This document shows positions 49,150 to 61,600 of a stretch of 64,000 nucleotides of DNA, piece by piece (positions within the stretch are counted from its first letter, which is position 1; every line of letters starts with the position of its first letter). The notes below the pieces were generated by a model, which was not told the origin of the DNA, ran no database searches, and worked only from the letters and a program-made list of their open reading frames with translations. The DNA is from Costus lasius. Taxonomy: Eukaryota > Streptophyta > Magnoliopsida > Zingiberales > Costaceae. The stretch is from the NCBI GenBank assembly GCA_027563935.2, contig CM050446.2, forward strand, positions 123,458,499-123,522,498, given 5' to 3'. The translations under genes and the position numbers were made by a program.

Positions 49150-51240
49150 CTTAAGAGCGGAGCAGATGGAAATGCGCACCAATGGCCGGCAATCAATGCA
49201 AGGGTGCAGCGCCCCAGGGTGGGGGAGTGGGGGGCCCTCGCAGTGAAGAGGAGGAGTAGGATCCTTCCGATAGGCCGCTACATATAGATACAATATATAT
49301 TATATATATTTGCTGTGTGCATAGACCAATAATAAATGAGGTGTGAGGTGTATAAAGTGAGAATTAATAGTAGTAGAAAGTACTCGAGGAAGAGAAGCAG
49401 ATCCAGTGGTGGTGGGAGGAGGAGGAGGAGGCGGTGGCGGGTGTTGGGTGGTACTGTGGTAGTGGAGGAGTATCAGCCATGCATGCATGATGCATGCACC
49501 GTACCCAACACAGTGAGAGATTAATGAAGGCAGGCTTTGACCATGGAAAGCCGGAATTGGGAAGCGGGGGAGGAGCCGAGGAAGGGGTCAAGGAGTACGC
49601 AGGCCCTAGAGAAGGGGCTACTGCAAAAGGCTAGAAAAGCCTCTTTGGGAATTCCCATTCTTGGCTGCTGCTTGCAGCTGCAATTGCTGCTCTCTGACAA
49701 AGGGGGGAGTGGGGAAGAAGGACATTGATTGATGGGAGGGTGGGGTTGCTTTCGTGCAGTGGAGATTGTGGCAGTGGCAAAGTAGGTATGTTATATGGAC
49801 AGATTTTTCTTTTTTATATTTGATTTTATTTATAAAAAATATTTTTAATGTGAACTCTCATTTATAATTTTAAGTGTACTCTTAATTCACTGTATAAGTT
49901 CACTTTTAAAAATATTATTAAAATCAGAGGCTATGAGCTTAGGTAGCGTGAAAGATAATTTTAAAATTGATCAGGGAATGGAAGTTTACGTGTTTCAGCT
50001 GCTTTAACTGAGCTCTAGGATATTTAAGCCGTCCATTAAAATAAAAAAAAAAAAATCGAATCGGATGGCTCAAACTTGAGCTCTACTTGGGACTTCTACA
50101 AGGTGCATCAATGAATACTTTTTTCTATGAAGGCAGTTTTTTCTTGTTCAATTGGGTGTGATTTAATATGGACTACCCAAGTGAAATATCAGAGAATAAA
50201 TTTTACTTAATCAACATAAAGAACATAAAATTAGAAACAATTTGGAGTGCAGATAAAATTTAATCTAGGATCTTATTATGAACAACTAAGATCTAATAAT
50301 TATCAACAGAATATCTAATAAAATGTATCGAAAGTTTTAATTATATAAACGGTCTGTAAAATATTTTTGATTTTAAGAGGCATATGCAAGTACATGTTTT
50401 TAGTTAATTGCGACATAGTTCATTTACGAAATTCTTGATTAGATAGCTACGAGAACATATAAACTAAAAAGACATTAATTTTTCTTTATTTTTTTATTGT
50501 CTAATCCTCCAAGCAAATGAAGTAAAATTATATGTTTTTTCCTTTCAGTTCCCTCTCTAAAAAATACATTGATAAATATGTATCCTAAAAAGAAAGAAAT
50601 GAAAAAAAAAATAAAAATAAAATAGAAGCATGGAATATAAAAATAAATATAAAATATGCAACGAAAAAGGGGGAGAGAGAGTCGGATAAACATGAGACAA
50701 GTATAAACTCAATCAAAGTCATTACAAACATGAATAGAGACAAGCAAAGGCAAATCTATATGAAGGCATGGGCATCTACTCCCACTAGTCTTCAAGATAA
50801 TATATATATTTCATTCTTTCCTCTATATCAATTAGAGAAATGATAATTTTGTTTTATTTCCAAAATGAAGATGAGGCTTTGTACGTCATCAGTCGTTTTG
50901 GATTCTGGTCTTGTTTTGTAAAAATGGAACTTGGTGTTTAATTATGCATTTGGCCCTGTTTCAGTCCGCAGATTCTAGTAAATCTTCAGTCCTCTACTTT
51001 GAGTTCCATCCCCAACAACAAAACATCTCCTCACTAGACATCTTTCAAGAAGAAAAGTGTTGATTTGAAATAGTGGCCTGTGACATTATTGATCCATTCT
51101 TAATCAAAATTCGCACAGACCTAACACCAACATTTATTGAACGAAGCCTTATTCATGTTCACTAGATCTAAAATTCTCAAGATATCCACTTTTTTCTGGC
51201 GATTAGAGTCGTAATCGACTCCTGACTGGTATTTATCATT
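49150..51240. other. Intergenic DNA downstream of the P450 gene
   Basis: The 3' UTR probably reaches the AATAAA at 49331. A GGA/GGC-rich patch follows (49400-49730) with small frames lacking motifs. The rest is AT-rich. No gene recognised. Confidence 0.5.
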
Positions 51241-51624
51241 CTAATCCTGTAAAGACGAAAACAATCTCTTGCAATACTCAACCATTTTGATTGAGGTTAG
51301 AGAGCTACTAATGATTGAGTTTGCTACCGAGCTCAATAGAAGGATTTTCATCCCCACAATTGTTTTAACAAGAAGGTCCCAAGCATTTGATAGGGACATA
51401 AAAGAGACAAATTTTGCTGTTGAGGTTGAATTGATGCAAATAATTGTTTTACAGTCCGTCGAGAACGCTAATTTCCTGCCATAGCTTTTGGTTCCAAAAT
51501 CTAAGATGGATTCTCCTCCAAGACATTCACCAAAAAGCAGAAAAGATGCCCTCCACACGTATCTGCATAAATGCACCTGCAAAAAGCCGTTCCCTTTAAA
51601 AGACTTTGAAGAGAATGGGCCCAC
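51241..51624 (-). other. Unassigned open frame, 127 residues
   Basis: An open minus-strand frame rich in Ser, Leu and Cys (for example LCRYVWRASFLLFGECLGG). I recognise no family, and no promoter or splice context supports it. It may be a decayed repeat or chance. Confidence 0.12.
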
Positions 51625-52182
51625 AAAGGGTCCCAGGCTTGCAAGTTGAAAGAGAAGTCATTGTGGCAAAGATTCACCGGGCTTTAGCATAATCCACTCT
51701 GACTTGTGCCTTTCAAGGCCTTCACCCCACCAAATTGGCCTTTTAAAAGGGCAAAGATTAAAACATTCTCTCACGGAGCCAAACTTGACGCAGAGAAGGA
51801 TCATGTCAAAGGCATACTATCACGTCAAGCAAGTTTCAGATCGACAGCCGTACAATCAAACTACATATCTCTCACCTGTGACATGATGGAAGTTGGAACA
51901 GATCCTCTAAGAGTATAAGTAGATTATTTACAAGGAAGAAGATTAAGAATGACAGAGATGATACACTTGTCCGGTGATACAAGGTTAAAATTATAATTTG
52001 ATCTCATCCGGATGCCAAAAGACAGTTCAAAAACGCAAAACAAAACATCTGAAAATTTCGAGCTAATACATCTCCAAGCTTCATGTCACATTCAATAAGA
52101 GGCATGTAGTACCCGCATTTACTAGGGTTGGAAGAACTCACGTTCAATTTACTTGAGGGAGAGAAAGTAAAAAAAAAAAAAA

Positions 52183-52690
52183 GTATATACTTGTTTACTT
52201 GAGCGGATAAATAGTTTAGGGAGAAAAATAAGAGGAAAAATTAAATATTAATTCCTTTATTTTCTTTTCACCCGAATCGGGCGGAAAACTAAAACTGTCT
52301 TAACTCTACTTACTTCACACCTCGTTTTTCACTGCACCGTTGCTCGTCCTCGCTCACTACAAGCTTTCATCGATTACTCGTCCTTGCCATTGTTGCTCGA
52401 GCTCACCACCACTGCTCGGTCTTGTCGCTGCTGTTTGTCCTCATCGTCGTTGCTCATATTTAATTTTAATATTTAATAATTCTATAATATTAATAATATA
52501 TATATATATATATATATATAATGAGTGAAAAAAAAATTTGAGGTGTATATATCAATCTTTCAAACTTTCTTTCCATTCAAATAAACACAAGGAAAGAAAA
52601 CCTATAACACATTCCATCAATCTATTTTTCCTTGCTTTCCTTTTTTTCTTTCCATTGCACTTTCCATCCGTCTAAGTATATATAGTGTTA
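52183..52690. mobile_element. TIR-type element with GC-richer core (copy E)
   Basis: Left TATATACTTGTTTACTTGAG with CGGATAAATAG pairs imperfectly with right CATCCGTCTAAGTATATATAG. The arms are AGGGAGAAAAATAAGAGG and TTCCTTTTTTTCTTTCC. The core carries GCTCGTCCTCGCTCACTAC-like repeats and a (TA)n microsatellite at 52492-52522. Confidence 0.4.
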
Positions 52691-52765
52691 AGGATTTCCT
52701 TCAATTCCATGTTTCAGATTTTCCAAATAAAAATTTCAAGCCAAAACAGTTCCAATCACTTCTTC

Positions 52766-53558
52766 GTTGTGTTTAGTAGGACAGATAGAGAGAAAAAAGG
52801 AAAGAAGAAAGAAAAGAAAAAAAAAAAAAGAGGATAAAAAAATCACATACGTATCAAGTACAATTGGCGAGCAGTGAACTTGACCTTGTGTACAGCTTGA
52901 GCTCGGTAAGGCGGTGAGCGGCTAAGCACGCGTGGGTGGCGAGCAGCAAGGCCGAGCTCACGTGGACGGCGAGCAATGAGTTTGCATGGACGACAAGCGG
53001 TGAGGGCAAGCTCACGTGGACGGCAAGAGTGACGAGCGACGCGCTCGCGTGGACGGCGAGAGCGACGAGCAGCGAGCTCGCATGGACGATGAGAGCGGCG
53101 AGCTCGCGTGGACAGCGAGAGCGATGAGCGGCAAGCTTGCGTGGACTACGAGCGGCAAGCAGCAAGCATAGACAACGAGTGGCAAGGGCAAGCTCACGTG
53201 GACGGCGAGCGGGGAGCAATGAGCTCGGATTGATGACAAGCAGCAAGCTCGCATGGACAATGAGCGGTGAGTGCCAAGCTTGCGTGGAGGGTGGCGAGGG
53301 TGAGCTCGAGCTTGCGTGGACATCGATGAGGGTGAGCCCGAACTTGCATGGACGGCGGTGAGAGAAAAGGCGAGCATGGACACGTCATCTCAAGCATCTA
53401 CAATGGATTTACGATTTCCATTTCGACAGAAAATGCTATCATTTATTCATTTGCCGTTCATCCTTCCATCCATCCTTTGTACTAAATAAAAAAAAAATCT
53501 TATCTTTCCTTTCCTTTCCACCCTTTCTTTCCTATTTTTCCTCCTACTAAAAACAGCC
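52766..53558. mobile_element. TIR element with ~33-bp minisatellite core (copy D)
   Basis: Left TGTGTTTAGTAGGACAG and right TCCTACTAAAAACAGCC are inverted repeats. Purine arm AGAAAAAAGGAAAGAAGAAAG faces a pyrimidine arm at 53490-53540. The core (52870-53370) is a minisatellite of AGCTCGCGTGGACGGCGAG units spaced 24 or 33 bp. Open frames on both strands (52854-53246, 53012-53383) reflect this repeat. Confidence 0.65.
52950..53350. repeat. ~33-bp minisatellite
   Basis: CTCGCGTGGACGG-type words occur near 52958, 52981, 53010, 53043, 53076, 53100 and 53133, then with longer gaps to 53340. Spacings are mostly 33 or 24 bp, so the frame is often preserved, giving repetitive translated peptides. Confidence 0.8.
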
Positions 53559-54950
53559 TAATAGATTTCATGGATTACGGAAAGTCTAAAAATTTCAACA
53601 GGGGATGCAATGCATCACGATCAGCAAGTGGTGGAAATGCTGGTGTCTAATGAAACGATGTAACATGCTTTCAAGGAATTCCTTTCGATCACCTTTATCT
53701 TTTTAAGCCGCCATGGATAGGAATGACCAACCGACAGTGCTGTAAAGTTTAATGAGATATCAACTTAAATTATTCTTGTTCCTTGAAAGTAAAGCACAGC
53801 CAGAACAGTGATGCAACGTGTAGAGATCTAAACAGAGACAACAAATGGGAATAGGTCCAAGAAACTTTACAATCCTATCCTGTGGCCAAGTTCTCGTTAA
53901 GGGATATATTAGGCACATATTGGCAAGTCACAACACAATAACCAATTCCGTTCTCAACCATGATGAACGAATGGATTCAAATAAGTAGGTCATTTGTCAC
54001 TCTCAGAAGATCCAAGCTTAATGACAATTATCTTTTTCAGGCCGCAATTTGTTACTAGATTCCAATCATTTCTTAATATCATATAACATGAAATGCCTAG
54101 CCAACACCCCAAAAAGCTTCGGTTTGATGCAGCAAATTAAATATTAAAGTATGTGCTTCAGGAAAATCATTTTTACTGGATGACTAACCAACATACAGTT
54201 AAAGCAAAGAAAGAAATTCTGGGAAAGTTTGACATACTACAACTAAAATAAGTTTCTTTGTGAGGACCGGAGATATTGAAGAACATTTAATGTCGTAGCT
54301 TTCTACTTCATTACAGAATGTAGAAAAACATTTAATGGAAACTCTCTTAAACCAAATTTCTAGTAATCAGCAAGCATAAAAGACAATGCTGTATGTTCAG
54401 AAGACATTCATGAGCAGTTGGCTGGGATCTCTAAAGCAAGCATTAATGGAGAAACTAGTTCTCTACTGGCCCAGAAAGCACACAGGAATAGGAGAGCCCA
54501 AGGGGCCCAATGAAATACAAACCTTCAGCTGACTCTGTGACAAGGTGACCAATCATCCACTGGGATCTCGACCTACTTTATAAGAAACCTGCCACCTTAT
54601 ATGTAAGTGCCATCCTACATTAGTGGTGGCCAGTACAATTAGTTAGGATCCTTGGCAATAAATACAAGATCACAAATAATTTATTACTACTAATCTCTCA
54701 TCTGCCATCCTTTCTCAAGGTTGGGCCAACTCAAGCATCAACGCAAGTCATCCATTTCAAGCACCAAATTATGCTAGGCTTCACATGCAAATCGAGCTCT
54801 TGCGAAAAGACCTCAGCCATTCTGCTAGAAGTGAAACATTCTTTTTTTTCTGAACTACCGACACCAAAGCTCCATATAGTTGGAGGTGCACTCTACTACA
54901 GCAAATGGGTCAAATTCTATTCTCCCTCTCAAAAGGAGGTTTGATCATTT
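53559..54950. other. Intergenic, AT-rich
   Basis: No coding frame, repeat or RNA gene that I can support. Confidence 0.5.
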
Positions 54951-55857
54951 ACAGCCTGTTTCAGAGGAAAAAAATCTGGAGAGAAAGGAAAGAAAACTAT
55001 CCTTTCTTTTGTTTCAGTAAAAAAAAAAAAAAAGAAAGGAAAGAAAATAAGACGGAAATTTGAGACGTTTTTCCTCTCAAACTAATCCCTCCAAATTAGA
55101 CGGAAACGCATTTTCTCTCCCTCTCACGCCTCGACTTTCGCGCTCCCTCACGTCTCACGCCTTACGTTCTCGTTTTGCCTCACGCTTTCACGCCTCACGC
55201 TCTCGATACCTGGTTTCCTCACAGCTCTCGCCGCCGAAACGCTGCCATCGTCGACGCTATCAACCTCACAGCTCTCGCCCTCGTTGCTGCCGAAACCCGA
55301 CGCCTTCCCTTGTCGCCACCGTAACCCTAGCCGGCGCCTTCCCTTGTCGTCGCCGAAGCCCTAGCCGACGCTCGCGGCCGAAGCTGTAGCTAGCGTGAAC
55401 GTCTTCCATGGGTCGGCGGAGGACTCAGCCGACGCTGCCGATGCAGCCTCCTCCGGGGAGATGGAATCGGATGCGGCGGCGGATAGAGCCCAGCTCGTGG
55501 CGGCGGCGGATAGAGCCCGGCTCGTGACGCGCATTCGGTTCCCTCCGCGGGCATCGACGAGTCTGCTGCCGAACGACGCAACGGGGTGGATTGGCGGCGT
55601 CTCCTTGGCCTGGAGAGGATCACCAACGGCGGCGCGCATGGGAACGGCAAGGGCATCCGATTGCGAGCCCTAATCGCGATGGTGTCGACAGGCGAGGGGG
55701 ATGACGGTGCTTCAACGCACGTCATCCCTCCTGTTTTCTTCCCTATCCGTGAAACAAAAGAAAAGAAAACAAAACCGTTTTCCTTTCCTTTTCAATTTCT
55801 TTTCTATTGATTTTTCTTTTTCCTCTTATTTTCTATCCCTCTTCTGAAACAGGCTGT
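54951..55857. mobile_element. TIR element with GC-rich payload (copy F)
   Basis: Perfect inverted ends ACAGCCTGTTTCAGA (54951-54965) and TCTGAAACAGGCTGT (55843-55857), extended to 17 bp by the flanking TT/AA. Inside are a GGAGAGAAAGGAAAGAAAAC left arm and a TTTTCCTTTCCTTTTC right arm. The GC-rich centre (55110-55700) has an open frame at 55395-55673, rich in Ala/Asp, that looks like genic leader or exon sequence. I recognise no protein in it. It may be a captured fragment. Confidence 0.7.
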
Positions 55858-56160
55858 AAGACTCATCATCGTCACTAATGTTCTACGGACCATCCATTCT
55901 ACAGAAAACTTGAACTATCCAAACTTACCTTAATCTTGCAAGGAGAATGTAGTGGGATTTGTCAACCGACTTAAAGTACAAATATCACTCTTGGAAGATG
56001 AAAAGCATGCAAAGAATGCATCTCTGAAGTACTTTTAGGAATAAAAGCAATATAGAGTTTAGAAAAAAAATGAAAAAAATATTTTTTAAAGTGCTATTAA
56101 CCAAAAAAAGACCCTTTCCGAAGCCACTTCTACAAAGCACTTTCTATCTACTTGTTATAA
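55858..56160. other. Intergenic, AT-rich
   Basis: About 300 bases with no feature that I can support. Confidence 0.5.
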
Positions 56161-56167
56161 GCCAGGA

Positions 56168-56626
56168 TTAAAAACCATTTCATACTAGGTGGTACGGATG
56201 GTTTGTATTGGTTTGAGCAAGGACCGGTTTGCAAAGCTTGGACCGGAGCAGAGCAATGGAGAAGGAGAGGAAGAAGAGGAAGGAGGAGAAGGAGAGGAAG
56301 GGGAGCAAGGGCAGGAGTGGTACCAGTGGACATGAACATGACGCAGAGCAGCGGAAGAGGAAAGAGAAAAAGGAGAAAGAAGAAAAAGAAGAGGAAGAGA
56401 AACGGGAGCGATCCATGGCGGCCGGGAGCTGAGGCTGATTGTGATCGTGTGCTCTGCCCTCCTCTTCCATGCGAGTGATCGCATCCTCCGCCCTCCTCCT
56501 CCTCCTCCTCCGCATCAGCCATCAGCATGCTTTGCCCGATTTTTGCCCTATCTTCTCCGGTACGGATTGGTACGTACTAGTCCGAGCATGAACCGGTACA
56601 CCGTTCAGACTAGCATTCAAAATCTT
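56168..56626. mobile_element. Larger MITE-like element (GGTACC family) with purine-rich core
   Basis: The left flank ATTAAAAACCATTTC and right GCATTCAAAATCTT are loosely inverted. GGTACGGATGG, GGACCGGTTTGC and CCGGTACGGATTGGTACG are family words. The centre is almost pure GGA/GAA repeat (56260-56420), giving spurious frames on both strands. Confidence 0.5.
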
Positions 56627-56639
56627 AGTTATAAGTTCT

Positions 56640-59100
56640 TTAGAAATGCACTATGAAAAGGTCCAAAGTATTCTCAAAGGCACCTTGACGAAGCACACAT
56701 GACACTGAATAAAGTAAATTAAATGATTAAAAGAAACCTTAGCTTTTTTGAGGACCAATACAACATCTAAGAAGAATCATGAAGTAAATCCGATGTAGAA
56801 AGTGCTTTACTAACATCGACAGCCTGAATTTATTAGCATATTGTTACCGAACCGGCTCACCCTCCCATGTGGAGGGTTTATTCCTGCCAAACCGGACTCA
56901 AGTCTGGTTCAGCGAACCAACCGGTTCAGGGTGAGGGGAGTGGATGAGAAATGTATTAGATGAGGAAGGGGGGTTTTTCATCCTTGAACTCTGTTGTTAA
57001 CACTGTGACGTGGTTCTCACCAGAAGTCCTCCGGTTGAGATTAGCTGTGTGTTTTCTTCGTTTGGACTTCCTTTTCAACTTGGATTTCTGCTGTGATTTA
57101 TGTTGTTCCTTGCTATCTTGGATTCCTTGTTGTTTTCGTATCACATATGAATATGCTAAGCTCCTTGAGCACCCTGGGTAGAGATAAATGTATATAATCA
57201 CACATACTTAAGTTCACTAAATAGGTGTCAAAGCCTTACAATTGTACATGTGCAGATTTATATCTAAGAGGACCAAGACAACTGCCTAATTGATCACCGT
57301 AACTGAATTTTCAAGCTAGATTTCCAAATCCCAAAATATCTTTTGGGGACATTTGAGAAATGAATCACCACTAAGAACATCAAGCAGAATTCATTGTCAA
57401 CTAATGATAACTAGTTGTTAGGTAGACTTCATTAATCCGTGATATATTAGTCAGTAATTTGGCCAATATTCAACCTTCGAGGCACAAGTAACTCACCCAC
57501 AATCACAAAACCCTAGTAACCTATATGGAAAAATATTCTTGGTTGGGAGAAGATTATACCCATGTGACTTTTATTCTAGTATTGCATTTTTTTTTTGCAA
57601 GAAGGCATGTACCGGTGGTGAAAAAGGAATTTGCCAAGAACTTTGTTATTAATAACTAAAATATTTACCGGTTAAACTAAAAGCACCTTCCTAGCATTTC
57701 AACTCGAGACTATTATAACAACACTAAGCAACAAATAGTCAATCGAAACTCAAAAGAAACAACACCATCTCACTGTGATTATCAAGAACTTTGTTATTAA
57801 TAACTAAAATATTTACCGGTTAAACTAAAAGCACCTTCCTAGCATTTCAACTCGAGACTATTGTAACAACGCTAAGCAACAACTAGTCAATCGAAACTCA
57901 AAAGAAACAACATCATCTCACTGTGATTAGCAAGAACTGAAAGATAATATTGATCATTGGTAGGATGTCTTCTAGATGTCATATTGATCATGTTCACAAA
58001 CTTAATAAACAAACTCATAAATTTAAAACCATAATATTACACATAAAATAATCATGCATTAGCTAGCTAGTAGAGAAAAGCATGTGTGAGAGAAAAAAGC
58101 CCAATGTGGTATGATGTATTAACAAAAAAAGCATTGAATTAACCAGCAGGTACTCACCTAAGTTAAATAAGACAATACGTAGTATATTATGTTTCTGCAG
58201 ATGTCCCTATAGCCTGTCCTGACAGATCAACCAATGTGTCGTAATCAACTAACCATAATTGATCCTGTAACCATGCACTGTGACTGGCATAAGAAAAAAC
58301 AAATTCAATCATATTAAGAAACTTCAATTTTTAATCTAGATAATCTCATCAACATAAACTTAACTGCAATTTAAACTTGTCATATGGTCTGCTTGCATCA
58401 TCTTGTCAGCATCCATGACAGCCTCTAGCAACATGAGCATATGAGAATGCAAGTCATTAGGAGATTTTCACATCACACAAGCCATAACATATATTTAAGA
58501 CACCCCACATTCTCTTTTATTTTTCCTTAAGGAATGGTGCATAATAGTGGATTTATAACTGTAGATAGCAGATAACCAGTAACATTTAGGATCTTTAGAA
58601 GCTGATGAACCTAGTACTGTTGGACATTCATTGTAAATAAGAAATAATGCCAAAAAATCCACTACCGCAAGTTGCCAAATGAAATACCCAGAAGCAATTT
58701 TAAAGGAAATGCCAAAAGGATTCTTTGTAAACTTGCCAAGTGGCACTCCAATTGACTCAGATGATCTTACAGTCAACAAGATTTAGTTCACATATTTCAT
58801 CCTTTGGAGGTTACATTTATTCCCCTGACAAATGCATTTTCTTTAGTGCCCAAATTTCTGCCAATAGAGACAAATTTCATGAGTGTTATTCATTAATTCT
58901 GGCATTACCATATATTAAATTAATCGTTCCCAGAAATGAGTGGATTCCATGCAAAATATTGATGGCAATAAAACTTACAAATGAATTGGATTGATAACAA
59001 GGTTTTAAATATACTAAATTAATTGTTCCCATAAAGGAGTGGATTCCATGCAAAATATTGATGGCAATAAAACTTACAAATGAATTGGGTTGATAACAAG
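56640..59100. other. Intergenic, AT-rich with two tandem duplications
   Basis: A GC-richer patch at 56845-56940 has repeated CCGGTTCAG/CCGGACTC words. Otherwise no gene is supported. The minus frame at 58495-58779 has no recognised domain. Confidence 0.5.
57635..57930. repeat. 148-bp tandem duplication
   Basis: CAAGAACTTTGTTATTAATA starts at 57635 and again at 57783. The two 148-bp copies differ at only about five positions, so the duplication is recent. A third start (CAAGAACT) at 57931 shows the junction. Confidence 0.9.
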
Positions 59101-59110
59101 GTTTTAAATA
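58913..59110. repeat. 99-bp tandem duplication
   Basis: TGGATTCCATGCAAAATATT at 58941 and 59040 marks two collinear 99-bp copies, each ending GATAACAAGGTTTTAAATAT. The second copy runs into a MITE-like element. Confidence 0.85.
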
Positions 59111-59280
59111 TAAGTTCATATATCATTTAACCACCAATAGAGTAGTACGTACCAATACCAGTGTACCAACCAATTAGTACTATATATATTTAGAATATGA
59201 ACCTTGTGCTGGTACCAATACAAGGTTCTGGACCGGCACAAGTCATTCGTACCGAGTGGTACAGATCAGTTTCTAAAACT
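59101..59280. mobile_element. MITE-like element (GGTACC family)
   Basis: Starts GTTTTAAATATAAG and ends CAGTTTCTAAAACT, imperfectly inverted. The core has AGTACGTACCAATACC, GGTACCAATAC and TCGTACCGAGTGGTACAG. Confidence 0.5.
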
Positions 59281-59654
59281 TTGATTAATAAAAAATATTT
59301 AATCAAAAATGTTCTCAAGAAGAAAGTCCAAATCTACATGTATATACGAGTATACAGACTACATATATAAAGATGAAAAACTCAACTTACTGTGACTAAT
59401 GTTTAATTTGTTAATATAAAGATCCAGACTTAATTAACAACTCTACTAACTCATAAATAGAACAAGCAAAAGATGTTATGATACTCATACATTGCTCATC
59501 TTAATGAGGTGGCAATCTATTCTATGTATTATTTTTCTTCCATGGAAAATCAATTAAAGTCAATAAGCTAAATTATCATAACTATAGTTCCATTGATTTA
59601 ATAAGATGAATACCAAGCTCAGCCATTAGTTGATAAAAACATTGAAGAGGGGGG

Positions 59655-59760
59655 GGGGGGGGATTTTCATATTAGGATTCCCATAAATGATGGGAACCGG
59701 GTAAATTGGATCCAGTAATAGACCCAGATCTTGCATAGTACTAAAGCCGAAGAAAATATA
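59655..59760 (-). repeat. Possible LTR copy of a decayed minus-strand Copia element (3' side)
   Basis: GGATTCCCATAAATGATGGGAAC with following AAATTGGATCCAGTAATA resembles 61495-61565 (GGTTCCCATAAATTATGGGAAC, AAATTGGATCTAATATGG). The Copia RNase H remnant lies directly to the right, as expected for the 3' LTR side on the minus strand. It includes a run of fourteen G. Confidence 0.4.
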
Positions 59761-59789
59761 TTAATTAATCCCAGCTTATTACACAAAAA

Positions 59790-60113
59790 ATAAAATCTAG
59801 TTGGTCTAATGCCTTGGTGAAAATTTCAGCAAGCTAATCAGGCTAATCCTCTGGTTTTAGGTAGGGTATGTTGATCGTCTTGCTCTCAATCGTTTCTTTG
59901 ATGAAATGATAATTCACTCAATATGCATTATTTTTTCATGGAACCCAGGATTGTTAGCAATAAATATTGCTGATTATTACAATACATATTCATTATTTTT
60001 ATGTGTCTAAGCCTAATCTCTTGTATTAAATTTCTTAGCCACATTAATTTGCTAGTGGTGTGTGCTATTATTCTATATTCGGACTCACCTTTGGATCTCA
60101 CAAACTCCTCCAT
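59790..60113 (-). pseudogene. Copia-type retrotransposon RNase H remnant
   Basis: The minus strand reads SKGESEYRIIAHTTSKLMWL then IKIMNMYCNNQQ and, after breaks, a weak HIE and RARRSTYPT region. This matches the C-terminal RNase H end of plant Copia pol, where SSAEAEYR and a CDNQ motif are usual; here CDNQ reads CNNQ. Short, interrupted by stops, not functional. Confidence 0.7.
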
Positions 60114-61205
60114 GTTATTATTCTATGTTCGCCGCCTTCACCTTCCGCTGCCTCCTGCTTCTATTGTTGTCTTCACTTTCTTTCCGTCTTTCCGCTCGCC
60201 TCTAACCTACCACTCTAGTACTCAGCGCCTCCTTCTGCATTCGCTCTTCTCGACAGGAGCAACTGAAACCTCTATAGGCGCTCGACCTTCTCCAGCCTTG
60301 GACGATCTTCCATCTTGGACGCCTTCTCATTCTGGTCGAGCCTCCTTCCAAGTCTTCTACGCATGGTTTAGGTCACTCTTCGCTCGACAATTCCTCACGC
60401 CGTCGCCTTGCCTCCAATCTTCTTGACGGAGCTTGCTCTCGCCTCAGTCTCAAGCAGCGCTCAATTTCTAGCCGCCGCCTCTTGATGCGACCTCTTCTAG
60501 GCGTCTTCCCACCGAGTGTCAAGCGGCGCTCGATTTCTAGCCGCCACTTCTTCTTCTGAAGGTATTCCGTTGCCGCCATCACCGTTCTTTCGAATCTCTG
60601 GCGCCCAATCTCCCTTTGAATCCTTGCCATTCCTTCGGCGCTTCAGGCGAAGGTGCCCGCTGACATCTCTCCTCCAACTCGACTGAGTTTTAGGGAGGAA
60701 TATTGTTGTTGGCGGAAACCTTGTCGCCTTTCTTTTTCGCCGACATCTGCGTTGACCAGTTCTTCCGCCTAGATGCTTCTTTTACTTGGACGGGTTCTCG
60801 TCCTCGTCTAGCACTCTCCAGGCCTCCATGCGAGCAGCTCCTCTCTGCTCGACAGCTCTTGGCATCAAGTCCTTGCTAGTTATTCTCCCAGCCCTTCGCA
60901 CATGGTAGACATGGTGGACAAGCAGCACTCTCTCTTGTTGGCGCCCTTCTCTGTTGCCGCGTCTAGCGTGGATCTCTTGCTAGCGACAAGCAGCTCTCGT
61001 GCATATTTCTGCAAGCTGGCCGCCCTCTACTGCTTGCGACGCCTTACGTCGCCTTCTACTTCTGTTTGCGTTGCCTTACGCCGTCTTCTACTTCTGCTTG
61101 CGACCTTTGATGTCGTGTTCTACTTCTTTAAATTATGTTGTTGTCTTTTTTACTATATGCAAGCTAGAACATAATTGCCATATATGTTCCAGCTTGAGGG
61201 AGAAT
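60114..61205 (+). other. CT-rich stretch, probably internal part of a short Copia-like element
   Basis: GC/CT-rich DNA with many overlapping short frames and no recognised domain. It runs directly into a polypurine tract and LTR on the plus strand, so it is probably element sequence inserted beside the RNase H remnant. The 5' LTR was not found. Confidence 0.35.
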
Positions 61206-61372
61206 GTTAGAATTGGTAATAGTTAGGGTTATTATTAGTAATATTAGAAATAGCATTTTATGTACTCTAACCTCTATATATAGAGGTTGTGTCCATTTTG
61301 TAATGTAATCTGATTAATACAATGTAATCTTTAGGGTTTTCTCTCCTTTTCCCTCTCTTCCTAACAGTGATC
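61206..61372 (+). repeat. Short Copia-type LTR (167 bp), plus strand
   Basis: TTGAGGGAGAA, a polypurine tract, is followed by TGTTAGAATTGG...CTTCCTAACA with TG...CA ends. A TATA-like CTATATATAGAGG lies mid-LTR and poly(A)-region words TAATACAATGTAATC follow. Orientation makes it a 3' LTR of a plus-strand element. Confidence 0.7.
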
Positions 61373-61447
61373 AGGCAGAGTCCCTAAACAATGGAGGTGA
61401 TGAGGACTCGAGCAGGTGGAGGACGCATACAGATGAGGCGGTACTAT

Positions 61448-61600
61448 GATACCAAGTTACGAATGGAAAAAAGTAAAGAAGGGGGAAACCTCTTGATTCA
61501 AATTGGGGTTCCCATAAATTATGGGAACTAAATAATATAAAATTGGATCTAATATGGTACTAACAATGTAACAGAGTCAGTATGCATAAATACCCAACCA
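61448..61600 (-). repeat. Possible 5' LTR end and primer site of the minus-strand Copia element
   Basis: The minus strand reads TTGGTATCATAG at 61455-61444, close to the tRNA-Met primer site. The sequence to its right resembles the block at 59655-59760. Together they would bound a 1.9-kb decayed element containing the RNase H remnant. Confidence 0.4.

Noticed and set aside
52854..53397. Frames of 120-130 residues on both strands
   Set aside because: They are translations of the ~33-bp minisatellite inside a TIR element.
56148..56528. Glu/Lys/Arg-rich and Leu/Pro-rich frames on both strands
   Set aside because: The sequence is a GGA/GAA repeat tract in a MITE-like element.
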